Source: Bactericera cockerelli (taxonomy: Eukaryota > Arthropoda > Insecta > Hemiptera > Triozidae). Taken from it: DNA of 64,000 nucleotides. The position numbers and the translations under genes were made by a program. Below the pieces are notes generated by a model that searched no databases, had not been told where the DNA came from, and was given only the letters and a program-made list of their open reading frames with translations. The DNA is taken from contig CM044957.1 in assembly GCA_024516035.1 (NCBI GenBank), positions 17,505,224 to 17,569,223 on the forward strand, given 5' to 3'. Below are positions 26,680 to 39,800 of the stretch, piece by piece (positions within the stretch are counted from its first letter, which is position 1; the number at the start of each line of letters is the position of its first letter).

Positions 26680-26815
26680 ATTCCAGAAACACTATCTACT
26701 CTCCAAATTTCCCTTTCAACTGTCACACAACGCGCTCTAATTGGTCATTGAGTTCAAATTAACCAAATCAGAGTGCGTTGAAAGGGAGATTTGGAGAGTA
26801 GAAAGTGTTTCTGGA
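26680..26815. mobile_element. MITE-like hairpin
   Basis: ccagaaacactatctactct at the left is mirrored by agagtagaaagtgtttctgg at the right; the arms continue with ccaaatttccctttcaa / ttgaaagggagatttgg. Central loop about 45 bp. No gene. Confidence 0.75.
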
Positions 26816-28019
26816 GCGGTCTCCAGGAATCGAAGTCAACTCCTGGAACAACTAGTCTGCTAAGTTTTACCTATACAGCAACCGCGGCGACTATTCCTGT
26901 TGTACTCCGGCACATTAGGTTAGCACGCGTACGCATAATGCATTAATCTTGATTCTCGACAGAAACAATCCATATTTCATTGAAGAACTTATTACTTGCG
27001 AGACATTTCTAATCTTAGAAATCGGAAGTATTGTGTTCGTTTTTTTCATTTCTTTGCCAAATTGACACAATAGTTCATACAATATTATATTCACAAAAAG
27101 AAGGTACATAATATGAATATCATTCATGAGGTTTCAAAAATTGCTGAAATTTTGTTGAACAGATGTTACTTTTCATTTCAGATATTCATTGATATTTGTT
27201 CATTGGGCGTGGAATTCACCTGTCTCCATTGACATGCCATTTGCGTAATGCATCAGTGAGTACAAGGAGGAGATCGGTGTTCTAGCAATCCGTGCTCATT
27301 GTCATTGAGTGAATATAAAATAGTCTACAATACTCACCACTTTTGGAGTGATTCTAGTTCTGGGTGCATTATTTTGCACATAATTCGAGTATGTACTTCT
27401 TCGGAGTACCTACCGAAAGGTTATGTAATTACTGAAGGATTTTACAATTATTGGAGAAGTCGCCACTTGGTCAAAGGTAAGTTGTCAGAATAAAAACTAT
27501 TACCCCTAGGGATCTTGATATTCATGACCAATATATGGAATTTTACTTTCTCGTAACTATTGTATAATTGAGCTCATAATATTTTTTTTTAAAAAATTGG
27601 AAGAGAATTTTGATTCAAGTTTTGTGTTAATAATTTCACATTGTAAATATCCTATGTATAGGTACCCTATATTCTTACTGTAAATAAAACTTGATTGAAT
27701 TTTCTTTAATAATAAAACTTAGCGATAGCACAAATAGCAGACCTGTTGGTGACTCAGTAAGCCAGCACTAGGCGATACCTACTAAATACTACAGACCTAA
27801 GTAATGGTCGCGGTGTATGCATACATAGGAAAATGTCTTTGACTATAATATCAATATCGGCAAATACCAGTAAGTTCCAAAAGTTCGTGGCCTGACGTAT
27901 ATCGGCTTGAGTGATTGTGAACATTTGGTTGTGCAGTCTGTACCAGAGAGACTCACTGATAACCATCAACCAGATTGAATGGACTCTCCATCGCATCAGT
28001 CCATAACACGTCTGAAAGG

Positions 28020-28525
28020 GCTATGTACGAGTTCGGTGCGGAAAATAAAAAAAAATGTATGAGTTCGGTGCCGCCTAAAAAAGGTCATGTATGAATTCGG
28101 TGCCGCCTTAAAAAGGTCATGTATGAATTCGGTGCCCTGATGATCAGGTAATTATAGTATTTTTTCCTTATAGGAACGGCCTTCAATTAATAAACCGGGG
28201 CATGGCCTTCATTGTATTTTACCTAACCCTAATATAAACCCAAGGCATGGCCGTCATTGTATTTTACCTAACCCTACTATAAACCCAAGGCATGGCCTTC
28301 AAGAAGGAAATGGGCAGTCTTGCTGAATGTAACTATCTACAAAATAATTTACTAACTTAATAACAGCAAGATGAGTGTTAACAAGCAACTAGTACATTAT
28401 AAACAAACAATCAATTTATAAGTCATTAAGACCGCACCGAACTCATACATCACCTTTTTTAGGCGGCACCGAATTCATTAATGCGAAAAAGGTGCGGGTA
28501 ATCTTCGCACCGAACTCACCTTTTG
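28020..28525. mobile_element. Non-autonomous element with inverted GAGTTCGGTGCG ends and internal repeats
   Basis: The left end holds three or four copies of a gtatgaattcggtgccgcc-type unit (28030-28135); the right end holds inverted copies (28430-28520). Between them a 45-bp unit beginning catggcc repeats from 28201. This looks like a small DNA transposon with tandem subterminal motifs. Confidence 0.55.
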
Positions 28526-28539
28526 CCTCTGAAAGCTAG

Positions 28540-31500
28540 TGAGCCAAATTAGTTTTTCGATAGTTTTGGTAGGTAGAGGTACCGCTCTTATCTCTGAATC
28601 TTCATCCAGCCCAGGTATAGAAGACAAAATTATCTCAGCAGTGAACCTTTTGGTCTGGTTTTGGACGTGCTACTAGTACTTATAATGTATCCCCAAGCGA
28701 AATAGCCACAGGTAAAAAAAAATATTTACTGCCATTTTAGGAAAAACCAAATTTGATGATATTTGGATTTGTATAATACAGACGGAGGGAGTTTTAAGAC
28801 TTACAAGTGCTACGGTTGTAGAACATTCGAAATGGGAGAAAGCACATTTTCTTATACATAATTATGTTCAAAAGCGGCATGCTTGGAAACAATTAACAAG
28901 TACTTACTTAATAACAAATTGTAATACATTAAAACTACATAATGTACGAGATATTAGACGTTAAATTTTAGTAGATTGATGCGCAAATCCAACTTGACCA
29001 GAGTAATTCTCAACATCCTCATCTTTGTTTTTGAAGTCCAAATACTTGCGTCTGATTTAAACTGCTGAGTTGTGAAGTACCTACCCACTTCACACCTTCA
29101 CAGTACCCAGTTTTCGCAGACAGACGAGAGTACTTGAATTTCTCCTGAATGGAAGGGAAATGGTCAATTATCTTCTCAATATGAATGTTGTTGTGAGTGA
29201 GGTGCAAAACGTAAATTAAAGTCAGACCAGTATTTGCAATCGTAAACCTGTTTCCGAGGGAAAAATACAAAATAGTACTCTTACCAAAACCTATAACAAG
29301 ATGTAGTATGGATGCCTTTCTAATGTTCTTCTGAACATTTTCATTTCTACTGATAAGGATGACCAATTGGACAAACCTAGAAGCTTTAACATCCTTATTC
29401 TAGCTTGTACCACGACGTGTACAAATTAGAACCAACTCTTGTCACAACCTAGAACCAGATGTAGTATCGATGCTTTCTAATCTCCTTCTGAACATTTTCA
29501 TTCTTAATGATAAGAAAGAACAAACAGAAGCTTCAACTTATGAATATCCTTATTCTGTCATGTGTATAACCACGACTCGAGGGACAATCTTATCTTATCT
29601 TACCTCCACCACTCTTCTACTTGGTGTTAGGCATGACTCTCCTATCTTCCATCACAATGGAGGGTGTGAGTGTTTTGGGCTTGCTTGATAACAAAGTCAA
29701 TACTTAAATCCTCACAACAAATACTTACTTGGTACAACCAAATAAATGAAAAATATGAAAGTCAACTTGATTGACAATAATCTTCTTTATCTTGTCATCT
29801 GAGTGACTGTAAAACGAAATTGACATGCAGGTACATGGATAATATTGTCTTATCCATATACCGAGATAACTACTTTGTCCATAATTATAATGTAGGAATA
29901 ATACTTTCGTGGTTCCTCTGTAAATTTTTTTCGAACTTTAGATTGATCTGTTAAATGAGGACTATTGCTTACATCAACGAAGAAAGAGAAAGCCAGCACA
30001 TTTTGGAAATAAATTCTATACAGATACCTACATCACTTGTATGGATTATAGATATATTTGTTAACATGGGAAGAACTTCTCGGTTGCGCTTAGACCACAT
30101 GGACCCCTTTGTTGATTCATCTCATTTTCCTCCTCTTTGTTAAACGTCCTGTTCCTGTTATTGCATTGTGATTACAAAAAGTTGGCGTAACCTTTCCTCA
30201 AACTGCAATCGTGGCAGTCTGGAGGATAATATCTTAATTGTTACCCGTATGTAAATGATGCCGTGTAGGTGGGCTTCAGATGCAACTCATAGGTCATTGC
30301 CCTCATGCACGTGACCTGGCCAGGTCAAGCTATTGACTCCTGGAGAATGAACGAAATTATTATAGGGCCTAGGATTTTATATTCTAGATATTTTTTCTTC
30401 TTTGTTCTCCTAGCTTTGCCTTAATTTGGCATGCCAAATGCCTTTGAGTAAGTCGGTACTTCAAACTACCTAATAGGGTCTTAAGTGTTTCTAGGATGTT
30501 AAGTTTATTGCAATAGGTAACACAATTGTTCTTAAACTTCTACGAATGGTTGCCTATTTACTTTTACATAATAATACATAATGGTCTTCTAGTAGGTAGG
30601 TACTTAAACTTATTGTATGTTATATGTGGTAACTTTTTTTCATTCTATTGATCACGAATGTCCTCAACAATGGGTAGCTACTCCTTATCGAACCATTTTT
30701 TACGACATGAATATCGAACTACAATCTTATGTCGAAGATTTTACTGCGCTACTGCCTACCAATAATCTGGTAGTAGCAACCAAGTTTGGTATTGATTATT
30801 TCATTGGCTTTTTATAGAAAGCTAATTGAGCTATTTTTAAAAAGATACACCCGTTGAATGTAAAAAAGCGAATTAAACAGGCACCCTACCAGCACTTTCA
30901 TTTTTTGATGAAATGTTTTATTTGTAAAAAATAAATAAAAAACTACATCAATAAAAAAAATTCGTGCTCACGTGAGTATACATTTTGTAGGATCCTTTTC
31001 GGTTATAATCACAACCAGCTTGATTCACCTTTGTTTGTTTTCTCTATTTGTAAATATCAATTAATTAGTCATTTGTAAATAAGAATCACCAAGCCACCGT
31101 TGTCGAGTGGATATTTTCTAGCGGGTGATCAGATTTTCTGCTGTTGTACATTATACCACAAAGAAATTACATACAAATAAGAATTGATTGAATGTGTCTG
31201 ATAAATGTCTTATAAATCCTTCTTGGTTTTATAAGTTTGGCTTGGCTCGGCTTGGTTTAGCTTGGCTAGCCTTAGCTTGGTTTGGTTTAGCTACTTGCTG
31301 ATCACAGGTCACAGGAAGAAATCGATGTCAGTATAAACAAGAAGGATTTCCTCATATTTATTTAGTTTTTTTGGTAACTGCATTGTGGAAACGGGAACAT
31401 GAAAATGGGTATATACCTATGTATGACCTACTTTTTCTTTGTGAAACCAATCACTGGAAGGCTAGAGCTAGAAGTAGGTATCCTGAAATCTAAGCATCAA

Positions 31501-31760
31501 ATATTATGTCCAGAATAAATGTAGGAGCTTCTACCTACCTACCTACCAGGTAAAGTAGGTGCACACTGCACAACCTTGGAAGATTCCAATGCATATCGCA
31601 AAATTAAAATAAAAAGCATGACGAAACTACTATACTTTGCTATCTTAACTCTGTCTAGCTTTTGCTACTGTCTTAAATTGGGAAATGAAGTTCAGAAATG
31701 ACGGGTAAAGATTAGGAGTATCAACAAAATAATAAAAATATATTTTTAGAAGTTCACTAA
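28540..31760. other. Intergenic; small local repeats only
   Basis: A diverged tandem duplication of about 160 bp lies at 29286-29580 (ttctgaacattttcatt shared). A cttgg-rich stretch lies at 31238-31292. Nothing else recognised. Confidence 0.4.
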
Positions 31761-31764
31761 GAAA

Positions 31765-31839
31765 CTTTTCTTAGTGGCGGACGCCACTAAGAAAAGTGGC
31801 GTCCGCCGAATCCTGCTGGTAAGACCAGCAGGATTCGGC
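31765..31839. repeat. Two adjacent perfect hairpins
   Basis: cttttcttagtggcg faces its complement across 2 bases (31765-31796). Right after it, gccgaatcctgctggt faces its complement across 3 bases (31805-31839). The ggcgtccgcc between them also pairs with part of the first arm, so alternative folds exist. Confidence 0.85.
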
Positions 31840-32098
31840 CATGCCTCGATTAATGTTTCGTACACTTCAGACCATAAGAAAATACCTAATATGTGTATTA
31901 ACAACGTCACTGCCTCAGTATGAGAGCAATTAACAGGTTATGGGACACAATTAGGTCGTCAGTAATTAATATCATGGAAGTCATAATTATTAGGTATACC
32001 TACACATGTAGAAGGTTCTGACAGAGACACTAGCAATACTACAGTTAGAGTTGAAAGATAAAAGAATAAAACATCGCCAAGATAATTCACATGATAGT

Positions 32099-32458
32099 TT
32101 AACACTTTCCGTGCCGGTGTTACCGTTTGGTAACACCTCTTCAGAAAAATGGTGTTACCGTTTGGTAACACCGAAGACACCTACTTTTTGACCCCGGTGT
32201 TACCAAAAAGTAACACCGGTTACCAAATAGTGTTACCAAATGGTAACACCGGCACAGAACAAGAAAAACTTCAAAAAATTTCAAGCCTGTGACGGTGTTA
32301 CCATTTGGTAACACTATTTGGTAACCGGTGTTACCTTTTGGTAACACCGGGGTCAAGAAGTAGATGTCTTCAGTGTTACCAAACGGTAACACCGGCCAAA
32401 TATCGCTACGGCACTGGGCAATAATTTCAAAATGAGTCTCCGGCACGGAAAGTGTTAA
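32099..32458. mobile_element. TTAA-flanked palindrome-array element
   Basis: TTAA at 32099-32102 and 32455-32458 flanks inverted ends cactttccgtgccgg / ccggcacggaaagtg. Inside are about ten GGTGTTACC or GGTAACACC half-sites, mostly paired as palindromes with a 3-4-bp centre, themselves mirrored about the middle near 32270. TTAA duplication suits piggyBac-type mobilisation (inference). No protein. Confidence 0.75.
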
Positions 32459-32519
32459 ATACATAATAAATAACATAGTTTTTTCAGATTTTTTTTAAAC
32501 TACATAAGTAAATGCTGTG

Positions 32520-32655
32520 GTTCACCTGTTTGTTTGTCTGTCTGTCTGTGCTATGGATGAAAAAAAATATCTACCTACCTACTGCGCGTGGATGATGCGT
32601 AAAATGAAAAGATTTCGTTTTCATGCCCAAGCGACAAGGGTACACGGCTAGTTTT
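32520..32655 (+). other. Possible Helitron-like 3' end
   Basis: A cgacaagggtacacggctag end before t, with (tgtc)n upstream. The hairpin is weak, so this is only suggestive. Confidence 0.2.
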
Positions 32656-32965
32656 AGTTATTACTATTGAGTCATTATAATAGGTTATAGTAATAACTGT
32701 CCAAAGGACAACGAACTTCTACGGATATACCTACCGATTAAGATCTGAACAAAGAACACCAACACACCTGGAATATCACGGTTCATCATGTTAAATTCAA
32801 TCATATTGAACAAGACGTTATCATAATCTTTTATGAAACTCAGGAAACAAAGCAATTGAATAGGAAACAGTAAGCGACAATCGAAAGGATTGTCATGGAA
32901 ATCAAGCACTACTTGAGTGTTAGAGACGTGGAGGTACAACAGGAAGTACGCAGGTTCGAGTACTT

Positions 32966-33182
32966 CTAGATAATAATATCGCCTTATTTATACTGCCCGA
33001 TTAAGACTATTAAAGTCCCATTATTCCAGCAGTAAGCCCAAGACGTATTATTATGTGGTAAAAATCCCAAATGGGAGGATAACTTGTCATGTCCCGGCTG
33101 GGTTTCGAACCCACGACTTCTGGAATCTCTGGATTCACAGAGTGCCGCCTTTACCACTGAGCTACCGGGACAGACTAGATAA
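32966..33182 (-). mobile_element. SINE-A copy with 8-bp target duplication
   Basis: The minus strand reads tcccggtagctcagtggtaa, B box gggttcgaaaccc, then the body seen at 76-282. ctagataa occurs at 32966-32973 and 33175-33182. Confidence 0.85.
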
Positions 33183-33315
33183 GATACAGTGGCATAATAA
33201 TTATTTATGTTATGAGATTGAATTTGGATTTGAATATAATGTTTCTTTGATAAATGCCTTTCTACATTTATTAGAGAGAAAGCTTCGCTTAGATGATTAT
33301 TACCAAAATAATAGT

Positions 33316-33388
33316 AGTCACCTTGGTCTAACGGTAGTATTATCGATTTACAATCTAGGTGACCCAGGTTCGAACCCGGTGGAGTCAA
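33316..33388 (+). repeat. tRNA-like SINE head
   Basis: caccttggtctaacggtag and caggttcgaacccggtg resemble A and B boxes, and a poly(A) run follows. Acceptor and T stems do not pair fully, so it is not called as a tRNA gene. Confidence 0.45.
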
Positions 33389-33416
33389 AAAAAAATCGCT
33401 TTGTCACTTTTTTTAT

Positions 33417-33465
33417 AATAAAATTGTCCTCACGAGAACCCTAACCTCGTGAGGACAATTTTATT
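33417..33465. repeat. Perfect 20-bp-arm hairpin upstream of OATP
   Basis: aataaaattgtcctcacgag and its exact complement flank a 9-nt loop. It lies about 240 bp before the OATP start codon. It could act as a structure in the 5' flank, but no function is shown. Confidence 0.85.
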
Positions 33466-33703
33466 AGGGTAGTGCCGGTATTACGAGATTTATATTGGAC
33501 TATGATGATTCGTTTGAGATATGATGCATTAGCATTATTTCTCTTCATCTCGATGCTAACCACTAAAAATTGTGACATAATGCCACAAATAGATAACTCG
33601 CTCTTTATCTTTTATCTTTCTTACCAAAATCATTTTGACTCCTCAGAAGACGCAATGTGTTCACTGCTGACCAAAGACTAAGGAAGTAAGTAAAGCGGAA
33701 GAG

Positions 33704-33846
33704 ATGGCATCACAAGCAACAAGTCAGCACCAAGAAGCACAGGAAGATGAAATCCAAGAGAGGCCCGACTCCCCGGGAAGTGACCAATCAGCAGAGCACA
33801 ATGACGTTATGGATGCATCAGCTTTTTTGGATCAGCAGAAATGTGG
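33704..33846 (+). CDS. OATP exon 1: N-terminal tail
   Basis: Starts MASQATSQHQEAQEDEIQER and ends in phase 2 at donor gtatgt (33847). Upstream, aaagactaaggaagtaag contains stops in frame, supporting this ATG. Hydrophilic and presumably cytoplasmic. Confidence 0.85.
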
Positions 33847-36800
33847 GTATGTAACTGTACTCATATAATTTGCACATGAAATTTGAAAAAATTGTAGAAT
33901 TTTGATAGGTTTCTTTAAGAAACTGTCAGTAGGTCTGCACACTTGCACAGGTAACATCAGTAATATGTAAAAATAAATTATTGTATTATCTCGTTTTTTG
34001 AGCTATTCCTAAACCATCTTTTTTAGCATATCGATGGAATACATCGAAATGTTCTAGTTCTATAGTACCTACTTTAAGTAGATACCTAGTTCAATGTAAC
34101 GTAACCTTCAATAAGCATGAGGCGAATGATCACTTCGCCTATTTAACAGCCCATTAGTCGTACCTACTATTACTAATCCATGATGGTATCTAATTAAAAT
34201 ATCTAAAGGGTGTACCTGTCGGTCTATTATCCATTCTAGATATCGTTGTTTCATTGTACATCCTCTGATGTGGAAAATTTAGTTTCAATTTCCGGTCTCA
34301 GAATAAAAATCTGTATAGTTTTTTTATGTGACTCACACAGTCACATCATTTATTTGTACTAAACTTAGATATACCTATAATAGGTACATGACATGGAAAA
34401 AGTTAAGCTTCGAAAGACCTCAAATGACATTAAAATTAGGTACCTGGAATTAGCTATAAAAGATCAGTTAAACGTCAATATTATGTAGGGTAGGTAGTGT
34501 AGGTACATAAGTTAAATAATTATAATGTTCATCGCTTTGTTATAAAGCCTTAAATTGAGAGGGATTCTTTTTTTTTTGTACGATGGTCTCATGATAGAAA
34601 AACCAACTATTATTTTATTTCTCCCTATTTCAGAATCACAGTCTGTGGCTTCCAGTTGTGCAGTTCCTTCCTGGAGCTTGCATCCCATGGAAGATTCTTG
34701 ATTGTCTTCTGTCTGCTGGGAGTTCTTGAGGGCACTGTCCAGGGGTACTTTGAATCCTTCCTTCATGACAATGCCCTGCACATGAGTTCCTCTATCATTA
34801 GTAAGTATTTCTTTTTAGAACTGGTTTCATTTACAAATTAATATGTAAAAAGCCTAGAGTGCCTAGACATTGAATCTGGACATCTGATCAAAGATATGTT
34901 CGTTCCCATCAACCACATTCCTCTGTCCCTGCAAACAAGCTTGTGGATGCAGTATCCTTTGGAATTTAGAAAATTGTTTTCTCATTGCATCTACTCTTTA
35001 AAAAATGACAGGTGTAACAACGACAGCCAACATTAGGGTAAAGTTACTGCTACCACCGATGAGGAATCAACAACTTGTCCTTTCCGTTCCACCCCCAGGT
35101 TGGCTACTTCTCACCAGCGGACTGATACAGATCTTGTTCACATTCCTGATTGGCTACAGGGGGGCCCGGGGTCACAAAGCCTCCTGGATATCCCACGCCG
35201 CTTACCCCATCTGGTTGTCTGCTATCTTCATCGGCGTCATTCTGTTTGGCAGCGATTGGACAAGGTTCCAGAGTAACTTCGTTCACAGAGGTATGCTATT
35301 ATGACGACTGCTGCGGAGTCATATATATTTATATGATGAAATTGATAAGAGTTTTGTATAGTACTATGAATATTACTAGTCTCACTGACTGACGTCTATG
35401 GAGAAAGGTGGTACGATTAGATAAATAATAATATCATTGATATCCCCAGATAACAATTTTTATTCACAGGCAACTCCCAATTAAGGGCTGGGTGGAAGAG
35501 ATTGCCAAAGGCAATAATCCCGCCCTTTAGTTAGGACATATAGGTATTATATGTATATATTTATTATTATTTTCTTTATTTTTTTTTTCATTTTACTTCT
35601 CTTATATTCTATTTGTAATTATCTATGTTGTATGTAATTTGTCCAATTAATAAAGTGTAAATAAATAAATAAAATAAATTAATAAATTAAATACTCCAAC
35701 CCATAAGGTGTCTTGTGATATCTGGATCTCATAAAACTGAACCAAGTATTGTGAAGGATAGTAGCAGAACAGTATGTACTTTTGTTGATCATTTTCCAAT
35801 GATCTCATCTCTGTTGATCTCAGAAAACCAAATCAAGTACCATGAAGGATAATAGCAGAACAGTATTTACATTTGTTGATCATTTTCCAATGATATCTGT
35901 GTTCAGATTCCGCCGTCTGTCAGCTGCGCTCCGACGTGAACCCCTTCCCCTGGACCAAACACTGGCTCCTCGTTGTCTGCTTCTTCCTCCTGCAAGTGGG
36001 GGTGGGGCTAAGCAACGTGGCGTACATGAGCCTGGGACTCTCCTACCTGGACGATAACATAGGGCCCTGGCGGAGTCCTCTATTTATAGGTAAATGAACC
36101 ACATTTATTTAGCAAAATAACATGATTACCATCATGTTTACAAATTTAAAGTTAAGAAGTAAAATTAAAAATAGGTACATCTTATTGTCATGGTTAATGT
36201 TGAAATAGATTGCAGATGCAGAGGATTCTTACACTATCTACATTATCAGACTGGCGCATCGGGTCTCAAAGAAAATTCCTCTCAAGTAAATGTTCGTAGT
36301 AAAAGTAAAAAATGTAAAGGTTGATCGCACATAGAAATATGTGGTTCAGGACGAGCCAACTTTCAAATAAAGTTGCCTGGATACCATCACTCACCCCTCC
36401 AGCTGTAGCCAAGCTGGCTACAACAACAACAACTAAAATGCAATAAATGAAATAAGGAATAATCGAGTATTTCTTAAACTAAATTCTAGTATTCCATCGA
36501 GTATTAGTAGGTTTTGGGTTCTACACAAGAATTTTTGTTGGTGTAATGAGATCTCCGTAGAATTTACAAATAAAACATGGTCTCTTCTTTCAGGCATTGC
36601 AATGGCCGCTAGAACACTGGGACCCCAAGTAGGGTATACCATTTCAAGCTGGAACATTCTGGCTACACTCCCAGCTGTGTTTGTGTTTTCGTCCCTCTTC
36701 TGGTTAGGTAAGTGAAGGTAACTCTAGTTCTGAGTTCTGGTTAGTCTATCCAGTAGAGATAGCGTTCCTACTTCTAAAACTCTGGGCCAAGAGTAACATA

Positions 36801-39800
36801 TCTGCCATATTCAATTATACATAGTTTAATGATTCGTATCTACGTAAAACATATTATTATAATAATATGTCTCGTATTTACCATGAACTGACTATTGGGT
36901 ATTACTAATCAATTTTGAAATTAATGGAGGCTTTTCTTATTTTCACCTTATTTGTTATTTGTGCCACAATACCAGACATATCAATCAATTTAAAATCATC
37001 TTGAACCACTATACTTTTGGTGCACCATTATAGATATCAAATATACTGTGTGCTAGGGTAAACATTGATTAACATCAAGTGTAATGTTTGTGTTGGCAAT
37101 TCTACGAAACGCTGAAATGAAAAATGGCGAAGAACACCAAAATGTCCTGAATCGATTTCTTACTCATCCGGTCAGAGACCATCAAGACCATAAAACACTA
37201 AATTATAAAGATGATGATTACTCATTTAAAAATGTATTCTCCTTGTATTGTTTCAGTGTCTGGGATATCACTCCTGGGAGTCTGCTTGGTCCTGACAATG
37301 TTCCCTCATAAGCTTCTGCCTCTGCCGGACAACGATGCACAAGTGCCCTTGTCCAACAATAGGGCTAACAAAACTAACGGTTCTGGTTAGAGCAAAATTT
37401 TCTCTTTTCTGCTTGAGTTTTTATCAAAATTACTTAAAAGACCAAATCAAAATGCTACAGATTTCTTAGTAAATGTAAAAAACGTGTATTAGATATAAAC
37501 ATCGAAATCGAAAAAATGGCGTTAAAGTTCGGGATAGTTCGGAATATTTTTATTCCAACCTTAGCCTTTCATTATTAGTTTTCTTGGACTATGCTGAAGC
37601 TGTTGAAATTAAACATCCTAATTGTTCCTAATCCTATGTCTCCTGAACAGTATTGGTAACTTCTACTTGATGTACCTCGTCCCCATATCCAAGAAAGAAT
37701 ACTTTTCGGGGTAACTTGTCATCAATATAGCACAACGTTTAAAATTGATAGTTATTTATTCAAACTATGACTCAGAGCAAAATGCCATAAAATACATTCA
37801 TACTTCTACCCTGAAATCTCATGAGTTATAATACTAATCTAGAAGCTGACATTGTTAGTCGGAAAATTTCGCGTGTCTAGGTTTTGATATAGCAACCTTC
37901 GTATGAATTAGTATCAGTATAAGCAGAAAAGTGAGAAGTTGTACTAGATTATTTGCTCTCTTAGACATGTTAGACGTGAAGAGACATGATTTTTAGCTTT
38001 TCAGAATGGAGATTAGCAGAAGATACATTATCATAGAAAGACACAGTGTACAATGATCCTTCTCAGAAGATTTAGCTTAAAAAATATGTATGGCAATGTA
38101 CTGTAATGTTACAGGACTCCTGGGAAGTCTGCGACGCATAGTGAGCACTCGCATGATCATCTTCAACGCTCTGGCCAGCATGTGCCTCCACACAGTGGAC
38201 ATCAACTTCGCCTCCATCCGAGCCCCCTACCTCCAGACTGTCTTCTACATCCCCTCCTCCATGGACCTTGTCACCTCTGCCAAGCACAGATTCATAACAG
38301 GTGCCAACAAACTTACTTTCCACGTCCATGTTGTTGTTGTGGTGGTTATCCTTTGTTGAAGATCTAAGTCTAAAACACTACTTTTCAAGTACCAAGCTAG
38401 TGTTGCTATTTTGGAGTTCAAATTCCAAATGTTGCATGGAATTTTAATAACAGCATAATACCGATCAGTGTCTCGGTGACCATTTGAAAATCTTCTGCTT
38501 ATTTTATTTAACTATGTATGTAATTGTGTTAATAATACTTACTTACATTGAACCAATTTCGCAACTTGTTCAGATTTCCTGCGACTACCTGTGGCAGCGC
38601 TAGTTCTCGTCATCAGCGGCTACTTGATCAAGAAGTATCGTCCCATCGCTACTAGACTAGCAAGATGGAACATCATTGCGACCACTGTGGCCATTGGCTT
38701 GGTCTTCATCACTGTTTTGCTCAAGTGTCAGAGGACGAGACTCTACGCCAACTACAACAACAGGTCAGCAATTTGTCAGAAAGTTTTCTTTTTTGCTAGA
38801 GTTAACCAAGTATTCAAAATAAAGCGAGATATTTAAAAAAAAAAATGAATTCAGAAGTTTGATTCAGTGCTTACCTACATTTCATTTTTTTAACAACGTA
38901 CGAAAAATCTAGATTTAAAGTTCACAGAGGTAATACGAAAATAATAATTATCTATTAATTTCGGTCTTTAGACTTCCCGGCACAAAACAAGCTGGAAAGG
39001 GTTTTGTACGCTGATTTTTGAAATTCCATCAAATATAGATGGTATAACTCTTCCATCAAATATAGAGGGTATCGAATAAACTCTGAGACACGATTTTATT
39101 GGAAATAAAGGTGCTTAAGTTTTCACTGAGTTACTCTATCTAGAATAAATTATAAAAGTCTATAAATTCATCAAACTTATCAATTTATTTATTTTGATAT
39201 CACTCGACGAATTCAGGTATACCTACCTATTTCAGTCTGAAATTTTCCGAAGGCTATTTTCGGTCTTATAGAGTGTCCTTAGGGGCAAGGACTTCGATTG
39301 TTATAGACCTCTCTTTAAATAAATGTTCATTAAAAAAGAAAGAAAAAAAGTGTCCTCTGTTTGATTCTGTCTAAACTGTCCATGCTGATTCTGTTCCGCA
39401 GCCTCGATGACCTCTGCAACAACAATTGCCATTGTGACTCGCTAAAATTTCTTCCTGTTTGTTCACCAGATGGGTCCACCGTGTACTACTCTCCCTGCCA
39501 CGCGGGCTGCAAAGTGCTGCGAGATGCGTCCCTTGATTTGGTGAGTCTCCACAAAATTAATTTCACAGTTTTAGTTTACGCATTAGGCCCAAAAGTTGAT
39601 GTTACTTACAAAGTAAAGTTCTTGTTGATTTGTATCTAGGTATAAAAATCAATGGGTTTATTGTTTTAATTAACATAAAATAACTTCTTTCGTGCAGAAT
39701 ATCGAAAGGACAATGGCAAGCATTGTGCCTAGATTCTTGCAAAAGTCCCAATGACCAAAAATTACATAACAACCATTCACATGTCAAAATCATGCTTCTT

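Noticed and set aside
28201..28300. Telomere-like aaccctaa repeats
   Set aside because: The motif occurs once per 45-bp unit, not as a short tandem telomeric array.
32141..32476. A 111-codon minus-strand frame rich in VLPKGNT-like repeats
   Set aside because: It is the GGTGTTACC palindrome array translated; no start context or homology.
33316..33388. A tRNA gene
   Set aside because: A and B boxes are present but acceptor and T stems do not pair properly, and a poly(A) run follows; more likely a SINE head.
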